Program-made: the position numbers and the translations under genes
Part shown: in pieces, positions 1 through 14,309 of the stretch
Layout: each line of letters starts with the position of its first letter
How positions within the stretch are numbered: position 1 is the first letter of the stretch
Assembly (NCBI GenBank): GCA_914767715.1
Contig: OU612075.1
Span: 12,398,001-12,462,000 of the forward strand
Length of the DNA stretch: 64,000 nt
Direction: 5' to 3'
DNA from: Membranipora membranacea
Lineage: Eukaryota > Bryozoa > Gymnolaemata > Cheilostomatida > Membraniporidae
The notes under the pieces: model-generated
What the model was told of the DNA's origin: nothing
Database searches by the model: none
What the model saw: only the letters and a program-made list of their open reading frames with translations

Positions 1-1073
1 CCCAGTGTAGAAATGTGCTAAAAGACAATGTGATATAAAGTAGAATCTTGATACATCATTGCTTTTTTCTTTATTCGTATAACCTTAATGTAGCGGATAA
101 ATCTGTTTACACATTTATTTTCAGTCTTTCAAACTGTGACACAAAGTAGTCATTACTGTTTTATTGACACCCTCTTTGCATCAAGGTGCAAAAAACTGAC
201 TTAAAAATACTACAAGTGTCACAATCAAAGTGCTGCTCTCAGTTATTCACCAGTCATTATATGGCTACATGTTCTCTATAATATTAAATCATATTAGACA
301 CATCATCAATCCCAATGACCATCATGCGAAAAGCTCTCATTGCCTGGAACCCTAGTTTTAGTAGTATTCACTCTAGCCTACTATTGATTCCAATAGAGTA
401 TATCACATTAATGTCTGGGTGTTGTTGACTGTTGGTACATTCTGTTTCATATTGGAAGGTATGTCACACATGAAATATACCGCACCCAGCCTACATATGT
501 ATGCCAGTCACAATTCACACAATGAGCTGCAAAGAGAGTTTTATAAAGAAAAATTGCTTAGTGTATGATTTCTACATCGAATGACTGAATTTGTGCTGCG
601 ACCAAAGAGGCTTTCGTTATTGGGTTAATGAGATTTGTTCTTTCAAGACAGGTTTCAGAGGGGAAGCCTTCCTGGCCAAAGGGTTGGTCAGTTGCAGTTT
701 GGGTTGCAAATTTGAGGGCTCAGAGGAATCCTGTCTTTTGACTGTTGTGGCTGGGTATTTCCAAGTTTGAACTTCAAAATGACTTTTGAAATTAGACATC
801 AATGATCAGAAAAAAAACTCGTCACCAATGTTGATTATATACTGAGATCTGAGGCAGATGCGCCTTGAAGACCTATGACAGGAGGATGTTCTCGGATTCA
901 CATAATGCAGAGAACAGTTGAACTGTAGAGAACATCAGTGTGCTAGTCAATAACACAAAACTCTTTTGCGCTTAGTCATGCAATGCCCACCAAGTTCTTT
1001 GTGGACCAGTCTGAAGCTAGTGATCATTGTTATCCGAAATTATGGTAGAGTAATTTAATTGATATAAACTGCT
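1..1073. other. no gene recognised
   Basis: AT-rich sequence with only short open frames that lack recognisable motifs. It lies downstream of the minus-strand GTPase gene. Confidence 0.5.
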
Positions 1074-1079
1074 TTATTT
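1074..1079 (-). terminator. candidate polyadenylation signal of the GTPase gene
   Basis: AATAAA reads on the minus strand about 160 bases beyond the GTPase stop codon. The hexamer is common in AT-rich DNA, so it is only a candidate. Confidence 0.4.
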
Positions 1080-1238
1080 GGAGAAAGCATTATGCAAAGA
1101 AAAATATCATCAGTACATCTCTCCAAGAAAATGATAGACAAATGGAAAAGTAACGTTGTGATTAAATTCTAACAAAACAAACAATAACGGCTATAACAAA
1201 AACTTATACTGAGAAAATAACTGATTTAAGTGTCCATA

Positions 1239-2368
1239 TTATGCAGGGCAACTAAAGCATCGCTTGACCTTTTTATGGACAGTGAAGTGCTCTTGAACTC
1301 TTTCCAATGAAAATGTAGAGCACATCGTGGCTGAGCTGTGCTTTGGTAGGTTGATTAATTGGAAAGGGCTTTTGAGAACTATATAGGTTTCTTGTTCAGC
1401 ACTGTTTGCGTTGAACTTCTTAACAGTGCTCACAGCTGTGGCTTTTACTGATTCTACTGCATCATTAAACAGAGAGAAGAGCAGAGGTTGGCTTGAGTGC
1501 ATCTGCTGAAGTTGGGGAAATGTCATTCGAAACATTTTAAGTTTGAGTTCGTCCACTCCGAGTCTGGTCTTAGCGCTTGTTGAGAAAAGGCGGAAATCTG
1601 GGTCTGTATCAAATTCTTTAGTGGCTGAGTCATCGCGGCATTTGGTGAAGACCAAAATAATTGGTATGCTTTGTGTTGAAACTATAAATAGATAAGAGAC
1701 TTTCAATAATGATTTGTTATAATGCAATTCACAGTGCGAATTGTCAAGTCGATCCCCTTTCAATTGTATCTATGTATATCTTTTATTCATCCAATATATT
1801 TTTGAATTGTATTGAATATTAACGCTTTCCATCGTGTTCTGTACTATGAGTGAAATTCAATTTCTTGGGAAAGGTAGAAACCGCAACGAATGTGCAAAAA
1901 TGGAGCTTACCTTGTGGGATTTTGCGGATGTTTCTGAATATTCTGGTTGATTCTTTTTGAGATTTTTGAGATCTGCTGTCAAAGAGTACCATGATTACTG
2001 ATGTCTTTGCCATAAAATGTACACCTTCATTTTCTGTCTCTAGTAGATGAAGCCTGCTAGGGTGACCTGCAATGATATCAAATAAATTAAAGCAAAGAAC
2101 TCCAAACAGCCATAACACAATTTGATAATTAAAAATGAAAATTCAACTTTCAAATAAAATTAAATAAGTTTATTTTTTTCTTAAAATAGAAATTAAATTT
2201 TTTGTTCAAACACTTACCCATATATTTAGCTGAAACTTTGGATTCTTGATAGATTTCGTTCAGATTTGTGATCTTTGTGACTGCTTCCTTTTTAGTAAGC
2301 TGAGCAATCAATGCAGATTTTCCACAGCCCTTGGCACCAACTATCAAAACTCTCTTCATGGAATCCAT
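1239..2368 (-). CDS. Ras-like small GTPase, three exons, divergent G3 motif
   Basis: I read three exons on the minus strand: 2218-2368, 1911-2066 and 1239-1681. Both introns are GT-AG (donors GTAAGT and GTAAGC) and both are phase 1, so the frame runs through to give about 249 residues. Exon 1 has a P-loop (GAKGCGKSA, near residue 10). Exon 3 has a G4-like FTKCRD and a G5-like STSAK. The switch II DxxG (G3) is not recognisable where exon 2 should carry it, and the carboxy end (KRCFSCPA) is not a canonical CaaX box. Family knowledge suggests nucleotide-dependent signalling. The missing G3 makes normal GTP hydrolysis doubtful. A TATA box lies about 75 bases upstream. The subfamily is not identified. 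Confidence 0.75.
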
Positions 2369-2443
2369 TTTTGTATGAGGTAGATGAGAAACTGTTGGAA
2401 CTGTAGGTAAGTGAATAATGCTTAGACTCTCTGGTGTAGGTTG

Positions 2444-2451
2444 TATTTATA
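2444..2451 (-). promoter_or_regulatory. TATA box of the GTPase gene
   Basis: TATAAATA on the minus strand, about 76 bases upstream of the GTPase start codon. This implies a transcription start near 2415 and a 5' leader of about 45 bases. Position and match are good; no other core element was identified. Confidence 0.55.
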
Positions 2452-2469
2452 CCTGTAAATATTCGCACC

Positions 2470-5400
2470 TCTGGCGTGCATGTCACAGTAATGGTGTGAA
2501 ATCAAACCAGTTAATGCATAATTTATACCCTGTGATTTCACATCAACATTTTTGCATGTTCTGCACCATTTCTCAGAAGTAGAAAAAAACAGAGAATGCT
2601 TACTGCAGCGGAAGAATTATATACATCATATTGCCTCACTAGGGAAATTTGTGTCGTCAAGCTGTTAATTCATGATCTTTGGTAGCAGCTGTTCTTTAGT
2701 GAAATATTGCCTTGACCGATATAACAGTAAACGGTCCTCATTTCAGCTGACCATAAGTTAACAGCTGTTTGTTTGGTCATGTGCCATGTGTCAGATGATC
2801 CAATTTGTCATTGAATCAAAAGAAAAGTGGTACATGATGTTCACATTGCTCATGTTAAATTAAGTCAGATAGGACTAGGACTATAAAAGAGCTATTGCCA
2901 GTTCCATATGCAAGAATGTTATTTCTTCAATCAAATTTAACTTGATCGAAATTTTACTGGATATATTATGAACCCACCAGCTTTTCTTTGGTATTACAGG
3001 ATGCCTAGAGCTCGCACTAATAGGTTTCTAGATAGCTTGATACCTATTAGTATTCATGTCTTAAATGACTAGTAATTTCACAGAGAGCATATGCTAACAT
3101 GTAATATGTCTATGGCATAATTACTCAACAAACTCATTCATTCATAGCAGGTCAGGTTCACAATAAAAGCAACACAATATGTTATGCCAAGTCAAGTTGA
3201 TCACTAAAGTTCATGGCTACTCATCTCATACACACTCATGGTACATGAACAAAGAAAAATTGACTTTTCATGAACATAGAGGTGACTGAAGTGACGACAG
3301 AGAGTTGGTGTTAAGAGCCACAAATCAGCAGGCGTGATAATCAGGTGTGGAAGGCAGAACTGTAGCTAAGATATCTCCTCAGCCATGTCATGTCATGTCA
3401 TGAGAAACTTACAACAATGATTCCGCCTAACTAAATCATAATTAATTCTGCAAGCTTTTATATTTGTGAAAGGAGCAATTTACACCCCATTCTATCAAGT
3501 TCCAAAGTACTACTATATCTATAATCAATTTCAGTATTCTTCAATTTATCTGTTAAAAGTCCTTTCGAGTGGTGCACTTTGACGGAGCAAACTCAGTAAT
3601 ATTTGTCGTTAGATGTTAGAATATGGGACAACAGATAATGTTTATGTTCAATCTGCTTGCTCTGATAATAAGATTCGATCTTTTGGTAATCCTTGGTACA
3701 GAATCCAAAGTAAGTTGTGATTGTCTTCCTTCTTATCACAGATCAGACAACTTCAAATTACTGATAGCAGAAATCAATAAACTTCACCCATACTAGGTTA
3801 GGGTATTTCAATTCATGTGAGCAAGGCAGATCAAATGCTTCACGTACCATCAATCTACAATAGAGATGCTGATATAAGACTACTTACTGGTACCATCTGA
3901 AGTGTCAAGAGTCAGGTTATTAAGTGTCCGAGCTAGAACTGACACTGACAGTGTTTGCACTGCCAATTTTCACTTGCTCGACCATGATGTTTTTTTTCTC
4001 TTTTTACCTGCCTGTGATACACTCTAAGTGGTGCACTTTTAGGGTGTATACTAACAACTAGTTAATGGCAAATGCTCAATACATATAATTATACAACTCA
4101 CCAAATTACACTATTCTATCTCTGAATCGACAACCATCGAAGTAATTTAATCCTTATCAACCTGTCCTGTTACGCTGATATCGAACCTAGAGATAGACAA
4201 AACAAAAACAAGGTTGAGAGACATCGTCATGATAGAAGAACATATGCAAATATAAACAGAACAAAATATAAACTCGCAACCACAATACTTTACTTAATTG
4301 ACTGCATATCCTATTTTTATTGGTTTTTTCCCTGTTATTTTTCCCTGTTGTTTTTCTTGTTGTTTTTCTTGGTGTTCTTTTGTTATTATAATACTATCTA
4401 ATACTGAATATGTGGCTAGATATCTGTGTGCTGTTGCTGTTGCTAATATTGTGACTATTTAATAAATTAAATCAAAGTATTCGTGCAGAATTATGTTCAT
4501 GTCAAATTTATTTTTAATAAAAAATATTCAAATGTTTCAATACTCTGAATTGAATTGAATTGAAACAAGCAAAGTTCCTGAAAATTAGAGAGGAGCTGAG
4601 ACCATCAGTTTAGTAAGTCCTAATGTCTTTTCTGATTCAGATGTTATTGGAACAAAAGTTTACTCCGGATGAAGTAGCAAAAAAAGAGCTTAATTTAGAT
4701 TATTACCATATCAACTGCCACAGCTGTTTTAAGCATAAATATACATTTTTTGTAAGTGTCTCAATCATGTTTTTAGAATGTTTTTCATGCAGTAACTGAA
4801 AAAATAACTATCAAATTAGTGTTTAATGAAAAATACTAGCAATAATGATTAACAAGATTAAAAGCACATCAAGTGATGTCAAGCCGTTTGAAAATATTAG
4901 TTTCTCAAATGATTTTTGTTACAATAGTTAACGAATTTGGTCTCCTAAAATTTTTTGAACTTTGTAGTGTGGTGTAGTATCATGCCATATTTGCATACAA
5001 ATAAAACAAGCAATTCAGATTTTGTATGATGGTGTTTTCGCAAGAGGTTGCTGTAGCTGTACTCTGTGTAGAAGAAATGTAAGACCTTACTGTGAAAATC
5101 TCCAACACTCAGAAGTTGTCCTGACTACTCTTTGTTTGGCCAGTCTGTAATGTGTCGTGCTTAGCTAGCTTTGTGTCATTAGTTGTCTGTATCTGTAGTT
5201 GTTTTTAATATAAAGGGCTAGGTATCGTAAACAAAATAATTAACTTTATATCACCCCATTCACAAACATGATATTTTTCGCACATAATATGATGTTTTAT
5301 TCCATTTTCCTGAAGCACTACCAAACTGATTTTCTTATCATTTGTTCAAACCAGATGAATTAAATTTTTATGAACTCTCAGAATGTTGGATTTTCTTACA

Positions 5401-6160
5401 CACCTTTCAAATGTGAGCAACTAGTTTGAGCAATAAAACTTGGATCAATGACAGCTGGAAGAACCAGCTTTAACTTGACAGAGTTTGTGAGTGACATCGA
5501 CCTACACTTGTTATTGTCCACCATATGTGTTTCCATCTGCAACCTATCACAAGACGATTAGGAATTGTTTGAACCCATACATAATCTCAATCACGGAAAA
5601 CTACAAACTCATTGTCGTGCAAATTAGATCTGGGATACAAGAGCCTTGAAAAGTATCGATGAAAGCTTCAGCTCAATGCTTATAGGAATTATATGTGATT
5701 GTGAAATGAACTTCCTGAAAACCGGTTCACAAAGCTTTAATTTATTGCATAACGGAATTGTTGGATACTACTATTTCTCAAACTGGAATACCGGCAATGG
5801 GATATTCCCGTGAAATCCTTTCATATGATATATCATAGACTGGTAGCTGTGGGATACTTCGTCCATTTCGACTGGCAAAACTGCAAATATTTCTCAAATG
5901 ATCACATTGGATTTTTCTGACTTCACAAGTCTGTTTAAATGGAGTGACATTTTTATTTAGGTACACCATCACTGTTGCATGTTGTCTAAGATAACACCAA
6001 ATCCCACGCACAAACATCAGCGAAGAAAAACTCTCAAAACCAGATGTTTGCGTATGACATGCTATCGACAAGATACTATCTTAAACTTTTATAAATTGCT
6101 ATGTGGTAGATACCGTGTGGCAAAATACAGGAAAACAACCAATTTTATCAAGAAAAGTTG
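2470..6160. other. intergenic, no gene recognised
   Basis: No frame longer than about 100 codons and no domain motif. It contains a T-rich stretch with repeated TTTTTCCCTG/TTTTTCTTG words near 4320-4380. Confidence 0.5.
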
Positions 6161-6335
6161 ATACATACATACATGCATATATGCATACATGCATACATGC
6201 ATACATGCATACATGCGTACATGCGTACATGCATACATGCATACATGCATACATGCATACATGCATACATGCATACATGCATACATGCATACATGCATAC
6301 ATGCATACATGCATACATGCATACATTCATACATA
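6161..6335. repeat. 8-bp microsatellite, unit ATACATGC
   Basis: About 175 bases of nearly perfect ATACATGC repeats, with a few changes (ATATGC, GCGTAC). The unit is close to self-complementary, so all six frames appear open as MHTCIHAY- or MYACMHVC-type strings. These frames are artefacts. Confidence 0.95.
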
Positions 6336-6919
6336 AGCATACCTTTCATGAGCAAAATGGAGTTATTCTGATTTTGATATGTCAGAGAGAAGGATTGATT
6401 TTAGATAATACTCATAAATTTAAAAACTGTTTTTAAATATATGATATTGCTACAGCATTTTTCGAAGAGTGACAAAAAGACCATCAGCATATGATTGTGT
6501 CTATATTGAGCAATATGATTGTATATTGACACTTGTTTGTTCATATTTAGAACATGCATACATTTGTGACTGGAAGCGTGGCGTTTTATAGCTGTGTTCT
6601 TGTGTTCTCTATCGTGCCATATACAATAATATGTGAACATTCATTGTCTTTGCAAACTATATTTTTAGCTCTAGCAAATTGAAAATTCATGAAAGTTATT
6701 TTGGGTTTGTAGACAAGTTATATATTTTCATATTTGTTGCTATAAATAAGTTCCTTTATTCGACATATGATTAGAGATGTCACAGCTCATGGAGAAGATT
6801 GAACATGATATGTCAAGCATCAGCACTATAGTTTCAGAAATATTAGACGGTATGTATGAAAATAGCATCGCATTTTATAAAGGATTGAATTCAGGACAGC
6901 AGGGTGTAGGGTGTCTCGG

Positions 6920-7174
6920 CACTGTGCAAAATCAGTTCCTATTCAATGATTATACACTGGACATAAGTCTGAATAATCATGTTTATACCTTCATTATTCC
7001 ACTTTATACAATGATTATGCCACATTATGCAACTTTAATTATTCGATGTATGGTATAAGTAGACGACTTATTAAATTCAATTGTAATTATACAATAAAGG
7101 TATAACTTCATCTATTTATACAATCATTATCCCGCATGGAATAAGCTCTGAATAGGAACCGATCTTGCACAGTG
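6920..7174. repeat. MITE-like element with 26-bp terminal inverted repeats
   Basis: The left end starts CACTGTGCAAAATCAGTTCC and the right end is its near-perfect inverse (26 bases, two differences). The 255-base interior is AT-rich with no coding potential. I could not identify a target duplication, so the superfamily is unknown. Confidence 0.6.
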
Positions 7175-7283
7175 CGTCCACATCGCATGGTTACAAAGTA
7201 GGAGTAGGATATGTTCTGAGTTTGGTGTTTGATTGAAACAGTCTGATTTGTCTTAGTCTCATAAAATGAGAGTGCCTCAATGA

Positions 7284-7521
7284 TGTGGTTTTGGTTTTGA
7301 CATGATGCTGGAGGTGGGTATTGTTTAAAAAGTGTTGAGAAGTGATTATAACATAATATGTGGTGAGATATAATCTGATGTCACTGCTTTGGTTTTGGTT
7401 ATGACATGATGCTGGTGGAGTGTATTGAGTAAAGTAACAGGGATTTTTGAGTCTAAATTGAGCCACCAGCAGGGAAATGGGTGAGAGGTGCTGCGGCACG
7501 CAGGAGGTGCTGCGGCACGCA
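7284..7521. repeat. short direct repeats
   Basis: A word containing GACATGATGCTGG occurs near 7284 and again near 7388. Two 18-base copies of AGGTGCTGCGGCACGCAG lie at 7485-7502 and 7504-7521. No gene was recognised here. Confidence 0.6.
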
Positions 7522-8591
7522 GATTGGAGAAAGAGAGAGTATGGCAGAGTCAACCCACATAGGTATATTGAGAAGGAAGGTTCGTTCGACTTTATACTGT
7601 GAACACATATCATGTAATTATAATAACTATTATAAACAATAAATAAACTATTTAAGTCTATACAAGCTGTGTTAAGTTTATTTAACTTGAGTTAGTTAGG
7701 AATCACGGGCATCCTGCCCCAACAGTGCACATCAGTTAGAACCCTATAATATGTTAATATATCAGGCCCAGTGAAATGCTTATTTATACCTCCTTATTTG
7801 GACAGATTATTGTAAGGAAGAGATATCTATGAATAAAGTTGCCACTTATATTCTTAATTATGTTTCACTAATAATTCACGGCATGTCTTTTTCGCTGTCA
7901 TTCAGAGACAACTATGACTACTACAAGAGCAATGCTTTCATCAACCTGCTTTGGAGCTTGAATATCTAAATTCTTGTTTTCTTATAGAAGATGTACAGAA
8001 ATGCATGATATTTGTTTCGTGTTTGAGAGAAGACTAGTTTTTAAGGTAGAGGAGGAGCTCAAAAACAGTATCATAAGCATTCCGGGTGAGTTATAATGAC
8101 CAATAGATGTGTGATTCATTCAGTCACACTAAAGGCTGACCCATTTTTTTCAAAAGTCAACTTGACGCCACAACGTTTAGATTAGGTAGGAATATTGCAA
8201 GATACGATTGAAAAGTCCGGCAATCTTATAAATATCAGGGAGAGTTCATACTAGCCTGTGACAAGAAGTCATACCCGACCATTTTACTTTCCATGGTCAT
8301 ATGTGACCAGTTGCAAAATGGCATGATCATAATTTCATATTCCTTAGAAGTTTTAACATGCAAACATTGTTTTGATGAGGTATCGATGTCCCGAATTTTT
8401 CTATGATCAATGATGTCCATGATGGTCAGATCACTATTAATGCTTGGTTAGGGGCAACTAATAAGACAGTCAATGAAAATAATAAGGTTTGCAGTTGCTG
8501 CTCACAATTAACGAAAAGATTGAAGGAGATCCCTGATTGATAGATAATGACAAATGTAATGCTTGAACTGTTTCATGGTGAGGTTGTCAGA

Positions 8592-9148
8592 AAGTTTTCA
8601 AAGTTTGTTCAAAAAGTTTGATCATTAAGTGTTAAAAAGTGAAAAGACTAGAATTTCATTATGATGTAAAAGGATGAGACTTATGATTTGACTGAAGAAA
8701 GGAATCCCAGAGTGAATAAGGAGAAGGGAGTGAAATATGTATGTAACTAGATTAAATTGAATACTGGCTGTTTACTGACCTAAGATTTAGGATGAATTGA
8801 TTAGGGAAGACAAATTTATGTTTTATGAAGAAGATAATTGAACCATTATTTTATGGAACATCAACCTTTAATTGTCCTATCTGTATTGCTGCATCAAAGA
8901 CAATCCACACTCTTTACTGCCTCTCCGCAGTGCCAGAATAATTTTGGTTGAGCAAATAAATTGAGTTGGCACTGGTACTAATTCAATGTAATCTAGTTAC
9001 ATACATATTTTACTCCCTTCTTATTCACTCTGGGATTCCTTTCTTCAGTCAAATCATAAGTCTCATCCTTAAACATCATCATTAAATTATAGTCTTTTCA
9101 CATTTTAACACTTAATAATCAAACTTTTTGAACAAACTTTGAAAACTT
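8592..9148. repeat. fold-back inverted repeat, arms about 170 bp
   Basis: Arm 8592-8765 is matched in inverse by 8979-9148, with a few mismatches and small indels. The outer tips read AAGTTTTCAAAG / CTTTGAAAACTT. The loop is about 213 bases and non-coding. This is the layout of a fold-back element or a long-armed MITE. Confidence 0.75.
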
Positions 9149-12100
9149 AGGAGAATAAAATAGTCAGCACACTAAGATATCATATAGTGGAGATCTTCCT
9201 CACCAAGAGAGGACAACCTCTCATCTGTGACTATGCCCTGACATAAAGTCGGTGAACCGCTTATATGGCTGTATGTATGTGTATTCCACCAACCGACCTT
9301 TTGGACATTGACCACCCCTTCTTGCTGACATATGTTTTTAAATCTTCTGTTATCTTTAACATAGCCTCAGTTCTTTGATAATGACCATTAAAGAAGGCCC
9401 CCTCAAGCTGGGCCGGTGAACACAGCAATCCAAAGCTTTAACATACCAGCTCCTGGAAAAGATTGTTTTATGACCTAGACTTTATATATCGGTTCATATA
9501 ATAATATACACCCCATATTAATTGTTGATCACACACCACATTAGAATGAGATCATAATTATGAAGCAGTTGACAAAAAACCTTGAAGAAAATTGATATGA
9601 TATGATATGATATCCATGCATTTTTCATTTGTTTAATGGAGTAAGCCTGCCTCTCTATCCACCCATTGTTCTTCCCATTTATTCAAATATATCATAATTG
9701 CAAAAATTCATTGATAATACAGTCTAAACAACATTTGATAACAAAAGCCAAATAGTTCTTGTTGCTTTATTAGGCGAGGAAGAAAATTTCCATTACCTAG
9801 AAAAACAAATTCCTATATTTAGCACATGCATGTCAAGTAATACGCAAGAGCCTGTATGCAAGCACAAAAACAATAAAAGAAGGGCAAAGTACAGGAAATA
9901 CCAAAAGCATAGACGGCACGTGAAATTTGAGATTAAAAGATTGAGTGTGTGAGCAGAGTGGTATATGACTTGGTCTACCGAAGCTGCAACAGCCTTGATG
10001 GTGAAGGCTACTTGAAGACAATCCCATGCCACGCCTTGCTTGATATTCATGTTGTAGTCACACATTTATGATTTTTTATCTATGTATGCTTTCCCGATGC
10101 TGCCTTATTCTATCCCAAAATAACAAGATGTGCTAATCTCACACCATCTTTGCAAATACGTCATGACAAAATTCACATTTATCCGATGCTCATATTACCC
10201 ACCATTTTCACACCTGCTTGATCCAAAAAGCTGGGAGATAGTCACATTTGAGCTCCTTATTTGTGACGCACAACTATTTCTAGTTTTTTTTCTCACAACC
10301 TAGGCTTATTTATTTATTAATATATATAGTTATACCCACTCTGTATTTGTTGATCACGTAGAGAATAAAATGGAGACACATATAGACACATTGAAGCTGC
10401 TGACAGAAAAATATATTAACTTAAATAAATCAAAGCAAAGGTGAATACAGTGTGAACATAAAACATATGCCAGAAAAAAAAACATTCGAAAGCTGCAAAG
10501 GAGACCTTTGAACAAGATGGCCTCAACATTGTTGAGGGCATACTAGTGGTCAGGTTTCGGAACTAGCCTAAGTTTGAGAACTGTTACTAGATTGGGACTT
10601 TTCCTCAGCTCATATTCCAGACGTTGTAAAAACAAGGGAAAGATTGTATTATCTACCACAATAAAAAAATTCAATAATAGGTGATCAGTATGATCATTCG
10701 GATCGCATCTGGTATATCTATGGAATGTCGCCAGACTGAGAATTTTGTAAGACAGAGAAAGACTCTTAAGACTAATATTTGGAGATGAATAGACACAATA
10801 ACTCATAGCGAACTATACAAACAATCCAATTATCGTCGGCATTCAATTCAAAGAGAGAAAATGAATGAACAAAGCATGAAAGGTTGGATCACAGAATACT
10901 AGTTTCCATATTGATGTTTTGATATTTTGATCCAAAATTACGAATGTGTGTTTCTTTGTTGAGGAGGGTTATTATTGTAGTGTTTCAATAACTCAAAATG
11001 TGAATCTTCAATCATCATCACTAGCATTTAGGCAATAGATATTTGTTTGCTGCATTGGTAGCAAATTGATTGCTATCTGGACCAGATCACGTTAGGCATC
11101 TGCTAAAAGAAAGACTACATGTGGCAAGCACGTACTGGCTAGGCATTAGTTGCACAAGAACATGTTGATGATTTATCTCAACCTAACACAGGAAAGGACC
11201 AACGGTGTTGTAACCCTCCACATCTCACACCATCAACTGCATATGGATGTTGTTTGCACCTTTCTACCTAATTGAGATCATAATCTGTGCTCTCTAATGT
11301 CAGCAGTACTATTATTTTGCTGTCCAACCCTCAGTGAGGAAATAATCTTCACAGAACTTTTCAATCAAACTAACCTCAGAATTTGGCTGGTTCTGAAAAT
11401 ATTGTCCTATTTAAATTTAGTGGTTGTCTGTTACATACACATTAAAATCTCTGCATGGGAGAGCAAGCATGACACGATAGTCTGTGAGGTGCTACTATAG
11501 CTTGAAGGAAATATGAAAATATCATAATGAGCACAGTTTTACAGGATAGACAATTAGTGGGTCACAATCAGCCAAAAAGAGCATGAATTCACCTATATTC
11601 AAATAAAAAGAGGTTACCTCTCAGTGGGTATTTCTGCAAAATATTGAATCTTATTTATTGACCTTTAGGAAGGGGGTCGTGAAGGTTGGGCTTAAAGAAA
11701 ATAAAAACACAATGTATTCCAGTGCTACGCTGTAATCAGAAAAGTATGCTGTCTTCAACATGAAAATATTTGAGAGAGCCGCTGAGTTTCTAAAAAAGGA
11801 TGAGACAACTCATCTTTGTTGTGACCATATGGTGTACTTTCAAATTTGTTTATGCTTTTCTAGCTGAAGCTCAGAAGTTTCACATTGTGCTAATATAGAG
11901 TCACCCCTCTGATGTGAAACCACTGGATCATTGAAATGATTAATCTGCCCTTTATACACAACCTTACTATAAGTTGCGTCACCTTCAGATCTTGAAAAGC
12001 CAAAAAGCAGATACATGACATGACATACATGATATCTTGCAACATTGCAATCGAAACTGAAATATGTCTAAAAATTGAACGAGCAGATATTAAGTGGGTT

Positions 12101-14309
12101 TGGTGGAAGATTCTTTTCTTCTACAGCTTAAGTTTCAGGAAGGCCATGATACAGGGGCAAATTATATTCCCTGAAGCGACAATCAAATTATGACGGAATA
12201 ATTGATGAAGTTGGTTGATTGAAGAGTAAAAGTTGGTTCAAGTTTTTAATTTTGAGAATATATGACTATGAAGGCTTTCTAGTAAGTAGTATCTCAAAAG
12301 AATCTGCCTCATTTAAATGACTTTCTTCTAATCGTTATTTTTTGTCGAGGTGTCACCAGATTGTGTCACATTCAGATCCTGTGAAGTCAAAAGACAGACG
12401 CATTATGATAGTTTCAATTGGTCATTTATTAATATAAGCATAGGAACTGAGAGATGGCCATTCTCTATAATACAAGGTGTTACACTACATTATGACATTT
12501 ATTTGATGATTTAAATCAGAGACCATCTTCACCAATATATTGACAAGTAATGGATGCCAAGTTTTGTTTGTGATTATTATTAATATAATATCGAAAATTA
12601 ATTGTTATCAACATGTTGCGTTGATAAATCTGGTAGATTTTGTTACTTGCTGTCACACATGAAAAGAAAGCTGCAGAGCCACATTTCAGAATCGAATGGA
12701 AGAACATTTCAATTAAAAGATTTTATTAATACTTCCAGATGCATGTTGTGGTTTCAAATGTTCAATTACTTTTTTAGAGTTCAATCTTTGTGATACACAA
12801 TTATAGATACTGTAACATTTACTGCACAAACATTTATTCAAATCAAAGGATAAAAATTTTACAATTTGATTGTATGATAATGCCGTTTTCAAATAACATT
12901 TCATAGTTGAAGTTCTGAAGATTTGGAGTTCATTGATGAAAACTAATTGTGTTGAAAGTCTTATGGTTTGGTTGATATTGACCCAATCAATTCTTCTTTT
13001 TTGCTGAAGGTTGTGTTGCTCTCTGAGAATCGTGATCATGATAAGTTTGCATACTTAGTCACTGTGGTTACAGGATGGAGGGCTGGCGGAGGAACAACAG
13101 CTAAGGTATGCATATGTCTAATGAGGGACTAAGGTTAGATTCACTTTTCTCCCTTAGCTGTCCAAATTGATAGGTAAACTAATTCTGATTATGTATAATG
13201 CTCCATTTTGGTGCCATAAACATTAGATTCATATAAGGTGATTTAGTAGAAATTTCAGAACCTAAATAGTACTCTGATAAACATTGGACTGCCGTTGAAT
13301 TAAGTCAGATGATTTGCAAAACACATTTTTGTCTCACCAAAATAATAATAATAATTGTTATTGCTAGTCGTCATGACTGCACATTCTTCAATTATAAATG
13401 ACAGTGCAGATGGATATTTATATATATAAGGATTGAGTTCCTTTCATAGGATATCAAATATGAAAAGGTTCAGGAAAACAAAAATTGTGATTACTAATTC
13501 AAATCAACAGAGCGCAGATTTCGCTTTATGTGTGCAACAAATATTTGGTTTATGGTATAATTATGAGTAAATATATTGCTAGTCATCGCGCTGTATGCTA
13601 CAAAATATGTTTTTGTTCTGCAGTATTACTCTCCTGACATAAAACACCATCAACAAAATTTTGACTCAGACCAGGGAAATTATATTCATGATTAATGGTG
13701 ACTAAAAATTTCCCTAAAACCAATGCTTTATCTGAATCAAAATTTTGTCTATTGACATGGACATTAATCATTTCCTTTGAATGCTGAAATGTGTGATGTC
13801 ATTGAGAAAGTAAATTGATTTGAAAAGCGTGCACACTCTAAAGGCCCGGATTTGACTTAGTCATGCCTTGATAATTTTCCTATGACTTACTAATGAACTT
13901 GTGAAACATTGCTGTTAAATTGTATGAAATACTTCTAAAGGCGGAAATTAATTTTGACAACCAATCATTGCTTGAGTAACAGCATAAGTTGGATGATAAT
14001 AAACAAGATTTTCCGCCACTTTTCTGTGATTCAAACCTGCCTAAGCACAGCAATTCCCATAACAGCAACAACATCAAATGTCTTGATTAATCACATTTTC
14101 ACTGATAAATAAACAAAATCTCAAGCTTTGATACCAGACCGACTCTCAGGGATTAAGGACTAAGGGATATGATATGCTATGTACGATTACTTTACTGCAG
14201 AAATAGCCACTCTAAGCCAAACAAGTGTACAATAGTTTGCTTGGAAATCATAAAGCAAGCGAGCCATATATACATCTTTATTTTTCAACTCTATCCTCGT
14301 CCCTTTCAG
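9149..14309. other. intergenic or intron, no gene recognised
   Basis: Only short frames without motifs. It may contain upstream exons of the polycystin-like locus that I could not recognise. Confidence 0.4.

Noticed and set aside
6089-6436. Open frames in all six frames of 60-92 codons
   Set aside because: They are translations of the 8-bp ATACATGC microsatellite, with repeated MHTCIHAY/MYACMHVC units and no independent support.
7620-7730. End of an LTR retrotransposon or solo LTR
   Set aside because: AATAAA-rich stretch followed by a GGGCATCCTGCCCC palindrome looked LTR-like, but no matching second end, primer-binding site or duplication was found.
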